The notes below the pieces were generated by a model, which was not told where the DNA came from, made no database searches, and saw only the letters and a list, made by a program, of their open reading frames with translations. Shown here piece after piece: positions 20,366 to 30,350 of a stretch of 64,000 nt of DNA. Numbering within the stretch: position 1 is the first letter of the stretch; each line of letters opens with the position of its first letter. Position numbers and translations under genes: made by a program. This DNA comes from Burkholderia metallica (lineage in GTDB: Bacteria > Pseudomonadota > Gammaproteobacteria > Burkholderiales > Burkholderiaceae). Location of the stretch: contig NZ_CADFDB010000014.1 of assembly GCF_902832845.1 (NCBI RefSeq), positions 101,015 to 165,014 of the forward strand, written 5' to 3'.

Positions 20366-20725
20366 TTACTTCTTGAACACGAGATCGGTCTCTTTCAGCG
20401 ACTCGATGTAGGCCGCGATGTCCTTCATGTCGTTGACCGACAGGTTCTGCACCTGCGCCTGCATGATCGCGTTGTTGCGACCGAGCAGCGGATTCGTCAG
20501 GCCCATCTGGTACTGGCGCATCGCCCATACGAGGTAGTCGGCGTGCTGGCCGGCGAGGCGCGGATATTCGGCGTTGATCGGCTTGTTCATCTGCGCGCCG
20601 TGGCAGGCGGCGCAGTTGTGCGACTCGACCAGTTCCTTGCCCTTCACGGTGTCCGCGGCGTGTGCGGTACCGATCGCGAGGCCGGCCGCCAGTGCAACCG
20701 CCGCCGTCTTGAATGCGTTGTTCAT
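20366..20725 (-). CDS. Periplasmic class I c-type cytochrome
   Basis: A 119-residue precursor with a signal peptide ending AHA-AD (about residue 23). It binds one haem through CAACH at residues 38-42; several Met in the C-terminal half (MRQYQMGL, AIMQAQ) could be the sixth ligand. The layout (YPRLAGQHADYLVWAMRQYQ) matches half of a cytochrome c4 / c553-type monohaem protein. It is the second gene of a two-cytochrome unit, 40 bases after the next cytochrome, and probably carries electrons to a terminal oxidase. Confidence 0.88.
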   Translation of the reverse strand: MNNAFKTAAVALAAGLAIGTAHAADTVKGKELVESHNCAACHGAQMNKPINAEYPRLAGQHADYLVWAMRQYQMGLTNPLLGRNNAIMQAQVQNLSVNDMKDIAAYIESLKETDLVFKK

Positions 20726-20765
20726 GAATGCTCCTGTCCCGCCGCAGAGATCGGCGGCGCGCGCT

Positions 20766-21125
20766 TTACTTGTAGGGGTTGTCCTTCGAGTCGGCCTTCT
20801 GGGACGCGTAGTACGCCGCCAGATCCGCGATGTCCTGGTCCGTCAGCGAGCCGGCGATCGCATTCATCGACGGGAAGTGACGATCCTTCTTGCGATAGGC
20901 CTTCAGCGCGTTCTCGAGATATTGCTGGTTCTGGCCGCCGAGGACAGGCACCCGGTAGACCTCCGGGTACGCCGCGCGGTAGTCCTGGATGCCGTGGCAG
21001 CCGATGCACATGGCGACCTTGCTCGCCCCGTCCTTCGGGTTGCCGACCACACCGGCCGCCTGCGCGCTGCCCGCGAGCGCCACGAGCGCTGCGACAACGA
21101 CGTGTTTGCCGACGAATTTGTTCAT
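20766..21125 (-). CDS. Periplasmic class I c-type cytochrome
   Basis: A 119-residue precursor with a signal peptide ending AQA-AG (about residue 23). The haem site is CIGCH at residues 40-44, and the likely axial Met is in HFPSMNAIAGSL. Like its neighbour it has the c4-type QQYLENALKAY helix, so the two monohaem proteins look like the split halves of a dihaem c4. It is the first gene of the pair and is divergent from the MoxR ATPase gene. Confidence 0.88.
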   Translation of the reverse strand: MNKFVGKHVVVAALVALAGSAQAAGVVGNPKDGASKVAMCIGCHGIQDYRAAYPEVYRVPVLGGQNQQYLENALKAYRKKDRHFPSMNAIAGSLTDQDIADLAAYYASQKADSKDNPYK

Positions 21126-21361
21126 AGCTCTTGTAACCTAGCTTGAGGGGAAACTGGCGCCGAAGCGGCAACGGCCCGCGCCGTTTTGCTTATCGGATCG
21201 CCACGCAGGCCAAAAAAAACGGCCAGATTGTACCGCGTCGGCGGGGAATGCGTCCATAAGGCGCCCCGCCACAATCCCGCAACGATACGCGGGCGCGGTC
21301 CAACCCGACAGCCCTTCTGACTTATACTGGGTTTTTTTCCCCGATTGAGAAGAGCGCCGCC

Positions 21362-22204
<843 letters not shown>

Positions 22205-22231
22205 CTCCTCCTCACCCGCGAAGGCCCGGCC

Positions 22232-23407
22232 ATGCTGCTCAATTTCTTCTACGCGCTGCGCGCAGCCAAGCTGCCCGTCTCGGTGAAGGAATACCTGACG
22301 CTGCTCGAATCGCTGAAGGCCGGGCTGATCTCGCCGTCGATCGACGCGTTCTATTTCCTCGCGCGAATGACGCTCGTCAAGGACGAGCAGTATTTCGACA
22401 AGTTCGACCAGGCGTTCGGCGCGTATTTCCACGGCGTGTCCGCGCTGCCGTCCGAAGCGTTCGACATTCCGCTCGACTGGCTCGAAAAGCGCCTCGAGCG
22501 CGAGCTGTCGCCGGAGGAGAAGGCGCAGATCGAGGCAATGGGCGGGCTCGACAAGCTGATGGAGCGTTTGAAGGAACTGCTCGACGAGCAGAAGGAACGC
22601 CACGAAGGCGGCAACAAGTGGATCGGCACCGGCGGCACGTCGCCGTTCGGGCACGGCGGCTACAACCCGGAAGGCGTGCGCATCGGCGGCCCGTCGAACG
22701 GCAACCGCGCCGCGGTGAAGGTGTGGGAAGCGCGCGCGTATCGCGACTACGACGATTCGGTCGAGATCGGCACGCGCAACATCAAGGTCGCGTTGCGGCG
22801 GCTGCGCCGCTTCGCGCGCGAAGGCGCGGCCGAGGAGCTCGACCTGCCCGGCACGATCCGCAGCACCGCCGCGAACGCGGGCTGGCTCGACCTGCGGATG
22901 GTGCCCGAGCGCCACAACAACGTGAAGGTGCTGATGCTGCTCGACGTCGGCGGCTCGATGGACGATCACATCAAGCGTACCGAAGAACTGTTCTCGGCCG
23001 CGAAGGCCGAATTCAAGCACCTGGAGTTCTTCTACTTCCACAACTGCGTGTACGACCACCTGTGGAAGAACAACCGGCGCCGCCACTCGGAGCGCACCGC
23101 GACGTGGGACGTGCTGCACAAGTTCACGCCCGACTACAAGCTGATCTTCGTCGGCGACGCGACGATGAGCCCGTACGAAGTGCTGCAGCCCGGCGGTTCG
23201 GTCGAGTACAACAACCCGGAAGCCGGCGCCGTGTGGCTGCGCCGCCTCGCCGACCAGTTCCCCCATCATGCGTGGCTGAACCCCGAGCCCGAGCGGCTAT
23301 GGGAATACCGGCAGTCGGTCGCGGTGATCCGCGACCTGCTCGGCCATCGCATGTATCCGCTCACGCTCGCGGGTCTCGAAACCGCGATGCGCGCACTCAG
23401 CAAGTAA
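22232..23407 (+). CDS. vWA-domain protein, CoxE-like partner of the MoxR ATPase
   Basis: A 391-residue soluble protein. The N-terminal part is helical and charged (SPEEKAQIEAMGGLDKLMERLKELLDE is in the first third). The C-terminal half is a von Willebrand A domain whose metal-ion site reads LLDVGGSMDDH; the usual DxSxS is here DxGxS, with Gly in place of the first Ser. It lies 27 bases after the MoxR gene on the same strand and surely forms a unit with it. Such proteins act as adaptors that deliver the ATPase to its substrate. Confidence 0.87.
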   Translation: MLLNFFYALRAAKLPVSVKEYLTLLESLKAGLISPSIDAFYFLARMTLVKDEQYFDKFDQAFGAYFHGVSALPSEAFDIPLDWLEKRLERELSPEEKAQIEAMGGLDKLMERLKELLDEQKERHEGGNKWIGTGGTSPFGHGGYNPEGVRIGGPSNGNRAAVKVWEARAYRDYDDSVEIGTRNIKVALRRLRRFAREGAAEELDLPGTIRSTAANAGWLDLRMVPERHNNVKVLMLLDVGGSMDDHIKRTEELFSAAKAEFKHLEFFYFHNCVYDHLWKNNRRRHSERTATWDVLHKFTPDYKLIFVGDATMSPYEVLQPGGSVEYNNPEAGAVWLRRLADQFPHHAWLNPEPERLWEYRQSVAVIRDLLGHRMYPLTLAGLETAMRALSK

Positions 23408-23426
23408 CGATACCCACCCAGTACGA

Positions 23427-23446
23427 AGGCCGCGTCCGAGCGGCCT
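23427..23446 (+). terminator. Weak hairpin between the vWA gene and benE
   Basis: AGGCCGC (23427-23433) pairs with GCGGCCT (23440-23446) around a 6-base loop, followed by CTCCCC rather than a T-run. It may attenuate or stabilise rather than terminate. Confidence 0.35.
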
Positions 23447-23461
23447 CTCCCCGGAGATAGC

Positions 23462-24673
23462 ATGAACCCCTCGCCCACCGCGAGCGCCAGCCGCGTCGGC
23501 GGCCGCCGCTTTTTCGCCGATACGTCCGTCTCGGCACTCGTCGCCGGCTTCGTCGCGATGATGACCGGCTACACGAGCTCGCTCGTGCTGATGTTCCAGG
23601 CCGGCCGCGCCGCCCACCTCACCGATGCGCAGATCTCGTCGTGGATCTGGGCGCTGTCGATCGGCATGGCGCTGACGACGATCGGCCTGTCGCTGCGCTT
23701 TCGCGCGCCGGTCGTGGTCGCGTGGTCGACTCCCGGCGCCGCGCTGCTGATCGCGTCGCTGCCCGGCGTGCCCTACCCCGAGGCGATCGGTGCGTTCGTC
23801 GTCTGCGCGGTGCTGCTGACGGCCGTCGGCGTGAGCGGGCTGTTCGACACGCTGATGCGCAAGATTCCGGCCGGCATCGCCGCCGCGCTGCTCGCGGGCA
23901 TCCTGTTCGAAATCGGCATCGAGATCTTCCGCGCCGCGCAGTTCCAGACCGCGCTCGTGCTCGCGATGTTCTTCACTTACCTGATCGTCAAGCGGTTCGC
24001 GCCGCGCTACGCGATCGTCACGACGCTGATCGTCGGCACGGCCGTGGCAGGCGGGCTCGGCCTGCTCGACTTCAGCGGCTTTCACGTCGCGTTCGCGAAG
24101 CCCGTGTTCACGATGCCCGCGTTCTCGATCGCGTCGATCGTCAGCATCGGCATTCCGCTGTTCGTCGTCGCGATGGCGTCGCAGAACGTGCCGGGCATCG
24201 CGGTGCTGCGCGCGGACGGCTATCAGACGCCGTCGTCGCCGCTGATCGCGACGACCGGCCTCGCGTCGCTGCTGCTCGCGCCGTTCGGCTCGCACGGCGT
24301 CAATCTCGCGGCGATCACGGCCGCGATCTGCACGGGCCCGGAAGCGCACGAGGATCGCTCGAAGCGCTATACGGCCGCCGTGTGGTGCGGCATGTTCTAT
24401 CTGATCGCCGGCATCTTCGGCGCGACGATCGCCGCGCTGTTCGCGGCGCTGCCGAAGGCGCTCGTCGTGTCGGTCGCCGCGCTCGCGCTGTTCGGCTCGA
24501 TCATGAGCGGCCTCGCGAACGCGATGCAGGACGTGAAGCAGCGCGAAGCCGCGCTCGTCACGTTCATGGTCACCGCGTCGGGCCTCACGCTCCTGTCGAT
24601 CGGTTCGGCGTTCTGGGGGCTCGTCGCGGGCATCGTCACGCAGGTGATCCTGAACGCGCGCCGCCCTGCGTGA
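23462..24673 (+). CDS. benE: BenE-family benzoate/H+ symporter-like permease
   Basis: A 403-residue membrane protein with about twelve hydrophobic helices. BenE family features are FVAMMTGYTSSLVLMFQAG near the start, APVVVAWSTPGAALL, the central ASQNVPGIAVLRADGYQTP, and APFGSHGVNLAAITAAICTGPEAH. The family imports benzoate with protons. No benzoate-degradation genes are in the window, so the substrate may differ. The ATG is preceded by CCGGAGATAG, a good ribosome site. Confidence 0.88.
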   Translation: MNPSPTASASRVGGRRFFADTSVSALVAGFVAMMTGYTSSLVLMFQAGRAAHLTDAQISSWIWALSIGMALTTIGLSLRFRAPVVVAWSTPGAALLIASLPGVPYPEAIGAFVVCAVLLTAVGVSGLFDTLMRKIPAGIAAALLAGILFEIGIEIFRAAQFQTALVLAMFFTYLIVKRFAPRYAIVTTLIVGTAVAGGLGLLDFSGFHVAFAKPVFTMPAFSIASIVSIGIPLFVVAMASQNVPGIAVLRADGYQTPSSPLIATTGLASLLLAPFGSHGVNLAAITAAICTGPEAHEDRSKRYTAAVWCGMFYLIAGIFGATIAALFAALPKALVVSVAALALFGSIMSGLANAMQDVKQREAALVTFMVTASGLTLLSIGSAFWGLVAGIVTQVILNARRPA

Positions 24674-24841
24674 CGCGGCGCCGCGCCCGTCGCGGCGGGC
24701 GTGCCGCACACCAAAACGTGCTCGACACGAATCGGGCCTAAAATGATGGATCGGAGGCGGCGCCCGGCGCCGCTTCGCTTCGCCGCCGCGCTCGCGCGGC
24801 CCGTGAGAACCCGGCGCCTTGCGCCCTTCTTCCGAATCGCC

Positions 24842-25795
24842 ATGACTACCGCACTCGACCAGCTGAAGCAGTACACGACCGTCGTCGCCGACACGGGCGA
24901 TTTCCAGCAGCTTGCGCAATACCAGCCGCAGGACGCGACCACGAACCCGTCGCTGATCCTGAAGGCGGTCCAGAAGGACGCGTACAAGCCGATCCTCGAG
25001 AAGACCGTCCGCGATCATCGCAACGAAAGCACCGATTTCATCATCGACCGCCTGCTGATCGCATTCGGCACCGAGATCCTGAAGCTGATCCCGGGCCGTG
25101 TGTCGACCGAGGTCGACGCGCGCCTGTCGTTCGATACGCAGCGCTCGATCGACAAGGGCCGCGAGCTCATCAAGCTGTACGAAGCAGCCGGTATCGGCCG
25201 CGAACGCATCCTGATCAAGCTCGCGTCGACGTGGGAAGGCATCCGCGCGGCCGAAGTGCTGCAGAAGGAAGGGATCAAGTGCAACATGACCCTGCTTTTC
25301 TCGCTCGTGCAGGCCGCCGCCTGCGCGGAAGCCGGGGCGCAGCTGATCTCGCCGTTCGTCGGCCGCATCTACGACTGGTACAAGAAGCAGGCCGGTGCGG
25401 AGTGGAATGAAGAGAAGGACGGCGGTGCGAACGATCCGGGCGTGCAGTCGGTGCGCCGCATCTACACGTACTACAAAACGTTCGGCTACAAGACCGAAGT
25501 GATGGGCGCGAGCTTCCGCACGACGAGCCAGATCACCGAACTCGCCGGCTGCGACCTGCTGACGATCAGTCCCGATTTGCTGCAGAAGCTGCAGGACAGC
25601 AACGAGACCGTCACGCGCAAACTGTCGCCGGAAGCGCTGCAGGACAAGCCCGCCGCGCGCGTCGCGATCGACGAAGCCGCGTTCCGCTTCCAGCTGAACG
25701 ACGACGCGATGGCGACCGAAAAGCTCGCCGAAGGCATCCGCGTATTCGCTGCGGATGCGGTGAAGCTCGAGAAGCTGATCGACTCGCTGCGCTGA
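24842..25795 (+). CDS. tal: Transaldolase
   Basis: A 317-residue enzyme matching E. coli TalB in length. D17 (ADTGDF), the [10 protein letters not shown] strand at 31-40, and the Schiff-base lysine K126 in [13 protein letters not shown] are all present. It transfers dihydroxyacetone between sedoheptulose-7-phosphate and glyceraldehyde-3-phosphate in the pentose phosphate pathway. The ATG at 24842 opens the conserved [11 protein letters not shown]; the in-frame upstream extension is not conserved. It ends at its own terminator. Confidence 0.97.
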   Translation: MTTALDQLKQYTTVVADTGDFQQLAQYQPQDATTNPSLILKAVQKDAYKPILEKTVRDHRNESTDFIIDRLLIAFGTEILKLIPGRVSTEVDARLSFDTQRSIDKGRELIKLYEAAGIGRERILIKLASTWEGIRAAEVLQKEGIKCNMTLLFSLVQAAACAEAGAQLISPFVGRIYDWYKKQAGAEWNEEKDGGANDPGVQSVRRIYTYYKTFGYKTEVMGASFRTTSQITELAGCDLLTISPDLLQKLQDSNETVTRKLSPEALQDKPAARVAIDEAAFRFQLNDDAMATEKLAEGIRVFAADAVKLEKLIDSLR

Positions 25796-25857
25796 GCCGC
25801 GCACGCGTCAGCGGCTGTCAGCAACACTGGCAACAGCCGTCAGCACGCACGCCGCAT

Positions 25858-25890
25858 ACGGCCGCGAACGTCCTGTTCGCGGCCGTTTTT
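25858..25890 (+). terminator. Terminator of tal
   Basis: A perfect 12-bp stem, ACGGCCGCGAAC (25858-25869) with GTTCGCGGCCGT (25875-25886), a GTCCT loop and a T-run (25886-25890, then ATTTTT). Confidence 0.87.
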
Positions 25891-26038
25891 ATTTTTCATT
25901 CCATCGTCAAGCACGCGCACTACAATCCACGTCACGGGTGCGTCGGCCGCCTCCCGAGGCCCCCTTTCCCAGTCAGTCTTGCACGACGCCGAGCCCGCGC
26001 GAATGCGCTGGCCGGTTCCCCCACTACAGGAGACAACG

Positions 26039-26494
26039 ATGCAAGTTCAACCGTACCTGACGTTCTACGGTCGCGCCGATGAAGCCCTTCAGTTCTACGA
26101 AAAGGCGCTCGGTGCGAAGACGATGTTCAAGATGCACTTCAAGGACGCGCCGCCGAATCCCGACTACCCGATGACGCCGGAGATGGCCGACAAGGTGATG
26201 CATGCGAGCTTCACGATCGGCGACTCGATGATCATGTGCTCGGACGGCGACTGCAGCCAGCCCGGCGGCGGCGTGCACGCCGGCTATTCGCTGTCGCTGA
26301 ACCCGGCGACGGTCGACGAAGGCCAGAAGCTGTTCAATGCGCTCGCCGACGGCGGCGAAGTGACGATGCCGTTCGGCAAGACGTTCTGGGCGCTCGGCTT
26401 CGGGATGGTGAAGGATCGCTTCGGCGTGCACTGGATGGTCAACGTCGAGGACCTGTCTCAGCGCGAGGACCTCGCGCAGCGCGCGAAGGGCTGA
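26039..26494 (+). CDS. VOC-superfamily protein (PhnB-like)
   Basis: A 151-residue protein counted from the ATG at 26039, which follows CAGGAGACAACG. It contains the PhnB/YkkB-type features: YLTFYGRADEALQFYEKALGA at 5-25, MHASFTIGDSMIMCSD, and the closing ALGFGMVKDRFGVHWMVN. Members form dimeric beta-alpha-beta folds related to glyoxalase and fosfomycin-resistance enzymes; the substrate is unknown. It stands alone and shares a terminator with the converging symporter gene. Confidence 0.87.
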   Translation: MQVQPYLTFYGRADEALQFYEKALGAKTMFKMHFKDAPPNPDYPMTPEMADKVMHASFTIGDSMIMCSDGDCSQPGGGVHAGYSLSLNPATVDEGQKLFNALADGGEVTMPFGKTFWALGFGMVKDRFGVHWMVNVEDLSQREDLAQRAKG

Positions 26495-26501
26495 CGCAAG
26501 A

Positions 26502-26533
26502 AAACGCCCGCCACCGCGAGGTGGCGGGCGTTT
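26502..26533. terminator. Bidirectional terminator between the VOC gene and mctP
   Basis: A perfect 14-bp stem, AAACGCCCGCCACC (26502-26515) with its complement at 26520-26533, and a GCGA tetraloop. Confidence 0.83.
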
Positions 26534-26554
26534 CTCCGTCGCAAGCCGTCCGTC

Positions 26555-28105
26555 TCAGCTCTCGACCACGTCGAGATAGTCCTCCGGCCGCGTGCGATCC
26601 TCCGCATGCGCCATGCCCATCACGCGCACCAGCACGCTCACCACCACCGCCACCACCAGGTTCACGACCAGCGACCATACGGCTGCGTAGCCGGGAATCG
26701 CGACACCGAACAGGTGGATCGTGAAGATCGAGCTGGCGAGCTTCAGCGAAATCGCCATCCACGTGCCGCACACGATGCCGGCCGCCCAGCCGGCCAGCAG
26801 GCCGCGATGGTCGAGCACGCGCGTATAGAGGCCGAGCACGATCGCGGGCAGCGTCTGGATGATCCAGATCCCGCCGAGCAGTTGCAGCTGGATTGCGTAG
26901 GTCAGCGGCAGTCCGAGGATGAACGCGACCGCGCCGACCTTCACGATCAGCGACACGAGCTTCGCGACGTGCGTCTCCTGGTCGTGCGACATGTTGCGGT
27001 TCACGAACTCGCGGTGGATGTTGCGCGTGTACAGGTTCGCGGCGGCGATCGACATGATCGCCGCCGGCACCAGCGCACCGATGCCGATCGCCGCGAACGC
27101 GACGCCGACGAACCACGACGGGAAGTATTCGAGGAACAGCGCGGGCACCGCGAAGTTCGGGCCGAACGCCTTGAAGTACGGCGCGTACTGCGGCATGTCC
27201 TTCACGCCCGACGCGAGCGCCATGTAGCCGAGCAGCGCGAGCAGGCCGAGCACGAACGAGTACGCGGGCAGCATCGCCATGTTGCGGCGGATCGAGTTGC
27301 CCGACGACGACGACAGGATCGCCGTGACCGAGTGCGGGTACAGGAACAGCGCGAGCGCCGAGCCGATCGCGAGCGTCGCGTATGCGCTGTAGCCGTTCAG
27401 GCTCATCGCGTCGGGCGCCTTCAGCAGCAGTTTCGCGGGCGGCACGCTCGCGAAGATATGCCCGAAGCCGCCGAGCTTCGCGGGAATCACGACGACCGCC
27501 GCGGCAATCGTGATGTAGATCAGCACGTCCTTCACGATCGCGATCATCGCCGGTGCGCGCAGCCCCGACGTGTACGTGTACGCGGCGAGGATCGCGAACG
27601 CGATGATCAGCGGCAGGTCGCCGACGAAGCCGGTCGTGTCGAAGCCGAGCGCGCCGATCACCACTTCGATGCCGACGAGCTGCAGCGCGATGTACGGCAT
27701 CGTCGCGACGATGCCTGTGACCGCGATCGCGAGCGCCAGCATCCGGCTGCCGTAGCGCGCGTTGACGAAGTCGGCGGCCGTCACGTAGCCGTGCCGCTTC
27801 GCGATGCTCCACAGCTTCGGGAACACGACGAACGCGAACGGATAGATCAGGATCGTATAAGGCAGCGCGAAGAAGCCCATCGCACCGGCGCCGAACACGA
27901 GCGCGGGCACCGCGACGAACGTGTAGGCCGTGTAGAGGTCGCCGCCGAGCAGGAACCACGTGACGATCGTGCCGAAGCGGCGTCCGCCGAGGCCCCATTC
28001 GTCGAGATGGGCGAGATCGCCGCGCCGCCAGTTCGCGGCCAGGAAACCGATGATCGTGACGCCGATGAACAGCAGGACGAAGACGAAAGTAGCGCCGAGA
28101 TTCAT
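26555..28105 (-). CDS. mctP: MctP-type sodium:solute (monocarboxylate) symporter
   Basis: A 516-residue SLC5-family membrane protein with about thirteen helices, counted from the ATG at 28105. Typical elements are DEWGLGGRRFGTIVTWFLLGGDLYTAYTF near the N-terminus, the unwound-helix region LFLYPHSVTAILSSSSGNSIRRN, and AAIGIGALVPAAIMSIAAANLYTRNI. It resembles rhizobial MctP, which imports lactate, pyruvate and related monocarboxylates. The DUF3311 gene overlaps its start by 4 bases, the usual arrangement for this transporter type. Confidence 0.85.
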   Translation of the reverse strand: MNLGATFVFVLLFIGVTIIGFLAANWRRGDLAHLDEWGLGGRRFGTIVTWFLLGGDLYTAYTFVAVPALVFGAGAMGFFALPYTILIYPFAFVVFPKLWSIAKRHGYVTAADFVNARYGSRMLALAIAVTGIVATMPYIALQLVGIEVVIGALGFDTTGFVGDLPLIIAFAILAAYTYTSGLRAPAMIAIVKDVLIYITIAAAVVVIPAKLGGFGHIFASVPPAKLLLKAPDAMSLNGYSAYATLAIGSALALFLYPHSVTAILSSSSGNSIRRNMAMLPAYSFVLGLLALLGYMALASGVKDMPQYAPYFKAFGPNFAVPALFLEYFPSWFVGVAFAAIGIGALVPAAIMSIAAANLYTRNIHREFVNRNMSHDQETHVAKLVSLIVKVGAVAFILGLPLTYAIQLQLLGGIWIIQTLPAIVLGLYTRVLDHRGLLAGWAAGIVCGTWMAISLKLASSIFTIHLFGVAIPGYAAVWSLVVNLVVAVVVSVLVRVMGMAHAEDRTRPEDYLDVVES

Positions 28106-28344
28106 TGCGCACCTCCGTGCGGGCCGCTCGCCTTCCATGCGTTCTTGGTCTTGAAATACACGAACGCGGTAATCACCGCGCTGATGAAGACCCAAAGCAG
28201 CTGGTACCAGTAGAAAAACGGAAAACCGAACAACTGCGGTTCGATCTTGCTGTACGACGGTACCCAGACCATCGCGATCAGCGGCAGTACCAGCAGCCAG
28301 AGCCAGCGCTTGGCGGCCCGGTTGGCGTCGGCATCGTGAGCCAT
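28102..28344 (-). CDS. DUF3311 small membrane protein, partner of the symporter
   Basis: An 80-residue protein with two hydrophobic helices: WLWLLVLPLIAMVWVPSY, ending in the VPSY/PxL motif of DUF3311, and WYQLLWVFISAVITAFVYF. It overlaps mctP by 4 bases (ATGA) and is first in the pair, so the two are co-translated. Proteins of this type accompany SLC5 symporters and are thought to assist their assembly or activity; no catalytic residues are evident. Confidence 0.87.
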   Translation of the reverse strand: MAHDADANRAAKRWLWLLVLPLIAMVWVPSYSKIEPQLFGFPFFYWYQLLWVFISAVITAFVYFKTKNAWKASGPHGGAQ

Positions 28345-28542
28345 GACGTCTCCTCTTCTTTCCCGGTTATCGATCTTGTTGAGCGGGTACGGCGCCGAGA
28401 GGAGCGCAAAACGGGTAGGCAGCGGCTCCCCTGGCTTCGCGCCAGTATAGGAGCCGCGAGCACGCGGTCAAGCAGGGGCGAACCCGAGGTGATCCGCCCC
28501 CTGTCGCGTGGTTGCACCGGCCTGTCGCCGGTGCATGCGGCG

Positions 28543-29460
28543 TCAGATCGCGAACGCGGTGTCGCGTGCGCCGGTCGTTTCTTTCAATGCTTTCACCCAC
28601 TTGCGCGCGGGCAGCTTCAGCGTGTCCTCGATCAGCTTCGCGCGGGCGTCGAGCTGCGCGAACGGCACGTCGAGCGCGGGGCCCGAGAAGGCGATCGCGA
28701 TCCGGTTGCCGTCGTGCACTTCCGGCAGCGCGATCACACGGTGATCGAACGCGGCGTTCAGGTGCTTCATGTTGCGCACGAAGCTCGGGTGATCGCCGAA
28801 CAGGTTGATCGTCGCGATGCCCGCGTCGGCGAGGCAGCCGCGCACCGCGCGGTAGAACGACACGCTGTCGAGCACCGGACCGCGCGCGGTCGCGTCGTAC
28901 AGGTCGATCTGGATCGCGCCCGTCGTGCCGCGATTGGCCGGGTCGTTGACGAAGTCCCATGCGTCGGCTTCGTGCACGGCGAGGCGCGCGTCGTCGGGCG
29001 GCAGCGCGAACATCGTGCGCGCGGCGACGATCACGGCCGGGTTCAGCTCGACCGCCTCGACCTTCGCGTGCGGCAGGAACCGGTGCGAGAACTTGGTCAG
29101 TGCGCCGGTGCCGAGCCCGAGCTGGACGATCCGCTCGGGCGTTTCGAGGAACAGGAGCCACGCCATCATCTGCTGCGCGTATTCGAGTTCGATATGCAGC
29201 GGCTTCGAGATCCGCATCGCGCCCTGCACCCATTCGGTACCGAAGTGCAGGAAGCGCACGCCGCCCTCTTCCGAGAACGTCACAGGTGCGAAGCGCGGCT
29301 TGCGCGGCGCTTCGAGCACCGGCACGTCGTCGTGTTCGTCGATGTCCGGGCGGCGCTTCACGCGCGGCGGCTGGAGCTTTTCGGAGCCGTTGTACGCGGA
29401 CGGCTTGCTGCGCTTGGACGCGCGCGCTTCGGCGGACGCGCGCTTGATCAGTCGGGTCAT
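28543..29460 (-). CDS. Spermine/spermidine-synthase-like methyltransferase-fold protein
   Basis: A 305-residue protein counted from the ATG at 29460 (MTRLIKRASAE). The first ~50 residues are basic and Pro/Arg-rich. The Rossmann domain has VQLGLGTGALTKFSH near residues 111-125 and the acidic strand AVELNP near 136-141, then DLYDA, typical of polyamine synthase relatives. The family transfers aminopropyl groups from decarboxylated SAM, but many single-domain relatives have unknown substrates. It stands alone. Confidence 0.78.
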   Translation of the reverse strand: MTRLIKRASAEARASKRSKPSAYNGSEKLQPPRVKRRPDIDEHDDVPVLEAPRKPRFAPVTFSEEGGVRFLHFGTEWVQGAMRISKPLHIELEYAQQMMAWLLFLETPERIVQLGLGTGALTKFSHRFLPHAKVEAVELNPAVIVAARTMFALPPDDARLAVHEADAWDFVNDPANRGTTGAIQIDLYDATARGPVLDSVSFYRAVRGCLADAGIATINLFGDHPSFVRNMKHLNAAFDHRVIALPEVHDGNRIAIAFSGPALDVPFAQLDARAKLIEDTLKLPARKWVKALKETTGARDTAFAI

Positions 29461-29969
29461 GATTGAATCTCGCTGGGTGAGGCTGGTTTTCGCGGACGAG
29501 AGGATAGCATTCGCGCGTCGCGGCAGCGGGAAAGCGGATACGCGCACGCCGCCGCGCGCTCCGCGCGACGTGCGACACGCGCATCCTCCCGCCGTTAATT
29601 GAACGGCCGCCTCCTGCGTGAACAGGCCACACCGCTACGCAGCGTATGCTGCCGATGCAGTACCGGTTCGTCGTTCACGCGCCCGACAACCGCCCCCTCC
29701 GGCATTGATCCATTACGACAGCCTCTATCGAACGGCTGAATTGTCCCGAGTCCCCCGCGACGCAAAAATGCGAAGCAACGGCCGCAAGCCGGGCCGTCGC
29801 ACCTGCGTTTGCCTTCAACACCTTGGTCCGGGGCCTCGGTGCTCAACCCACGTCTGCCGCCGGCATTCACCGCCCGTGTCACGCCTGACGCCGCGAATCG
29901 CCCACTGACGGAACGACCGTGTACGAACGGCATGGCGGGTTGCTTTGTGCCCCTTGAAAATATACCCAA
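29461..29969. other. 509-bp region with no recognisable gene
   Basis: Open frames exist on both strands but none has a family signature, a consistent start or Burkholderia-like codon pattern. It separates the spermidine-synthase-like gene from the toxin-antitoxin pair. The right end holds the putative promoter and operator of that pair. Confidence 0.5.
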
Positions 29970-29978
29970 ATGGGAATA
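29961..29978. promoter_or_regulatory. Palindromic operator of the HigBA-like pair
   Basis: TATACCC (29961-29967), AAAT, then GGGAATA (29972-29978): an inverted repeat with one mismatch in an AT-rich pocket immediately ahead of the toxin gene. TTGAAA (29954-29959) and TAAATT (29977-29982) are spaced 17 bases and could form the promoter it blocks. Confidence 0.5.
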
Positions 29979-29987
29979 AATTCGTCG

Positions 29988-30350
29988 ATGGATCCGTACA
30001 CCAAACCGCTCTACTGGCTCGGCTCGGCGCGCAAAGACCTGAAAGCGATGCCCGAAGCCGTGCAGGACACGTTCGGCTATGCGCTGTATCTGGCCCAGAC
30101 GGGGCGAAAGCACGACCAGGCCAAGCCGTTGAGCGGATTCGGATCGGCAGGCGTGCTCGAGATCGTGGAATCGGAAGACCACGGTACGTACCGCGCCGTC
30201 TACACGGTAAAGCTCGGCAACAGCGTGTACGTGCTGCACTGTTTCCAGAAGAAATCGGCGAACGGCATCGCGACACCGAAACCGGACCGCGATCTGGTGC
30301 GCGAACGGCTGAAAGCCGCCGAAGCACACGCAAAAGGAGCAAGGCGATGA
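29988..30350 (+). CDS. RelE/HigB-superfamily toxin (phage Gp49-like)
   Basis: A 120-residue protein from the ATG at 29988. The alternative in-frame ATG at 29970 lies inside the palindrome, so the later start is preferred. The sequence fits the Gp49/HigB toxin family: LYWLGSARKDLKAMPEAVQDTFGYAL at the front, the central HDQAKPLSGFGSAGVLEIVE, YRAVYTVKLGNSVYVLHCFQKKS, and a C-terminal charged helix. Related toxins cut mRNA on the ribosome. It overlaps the antitoxin gene by 4 bases. Confidence 0.85.
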   Translation: MDPYTKPLYWLGSARKDLKAMPEAVQDTFGYALYLAQTGRKHDQAKPLSGFGSAGVLEIVESEDHGTYRAVYTVKLGNSVYVLHCFQKKSANGIATPKPDRDLVRERLKAAEAHAKGARR

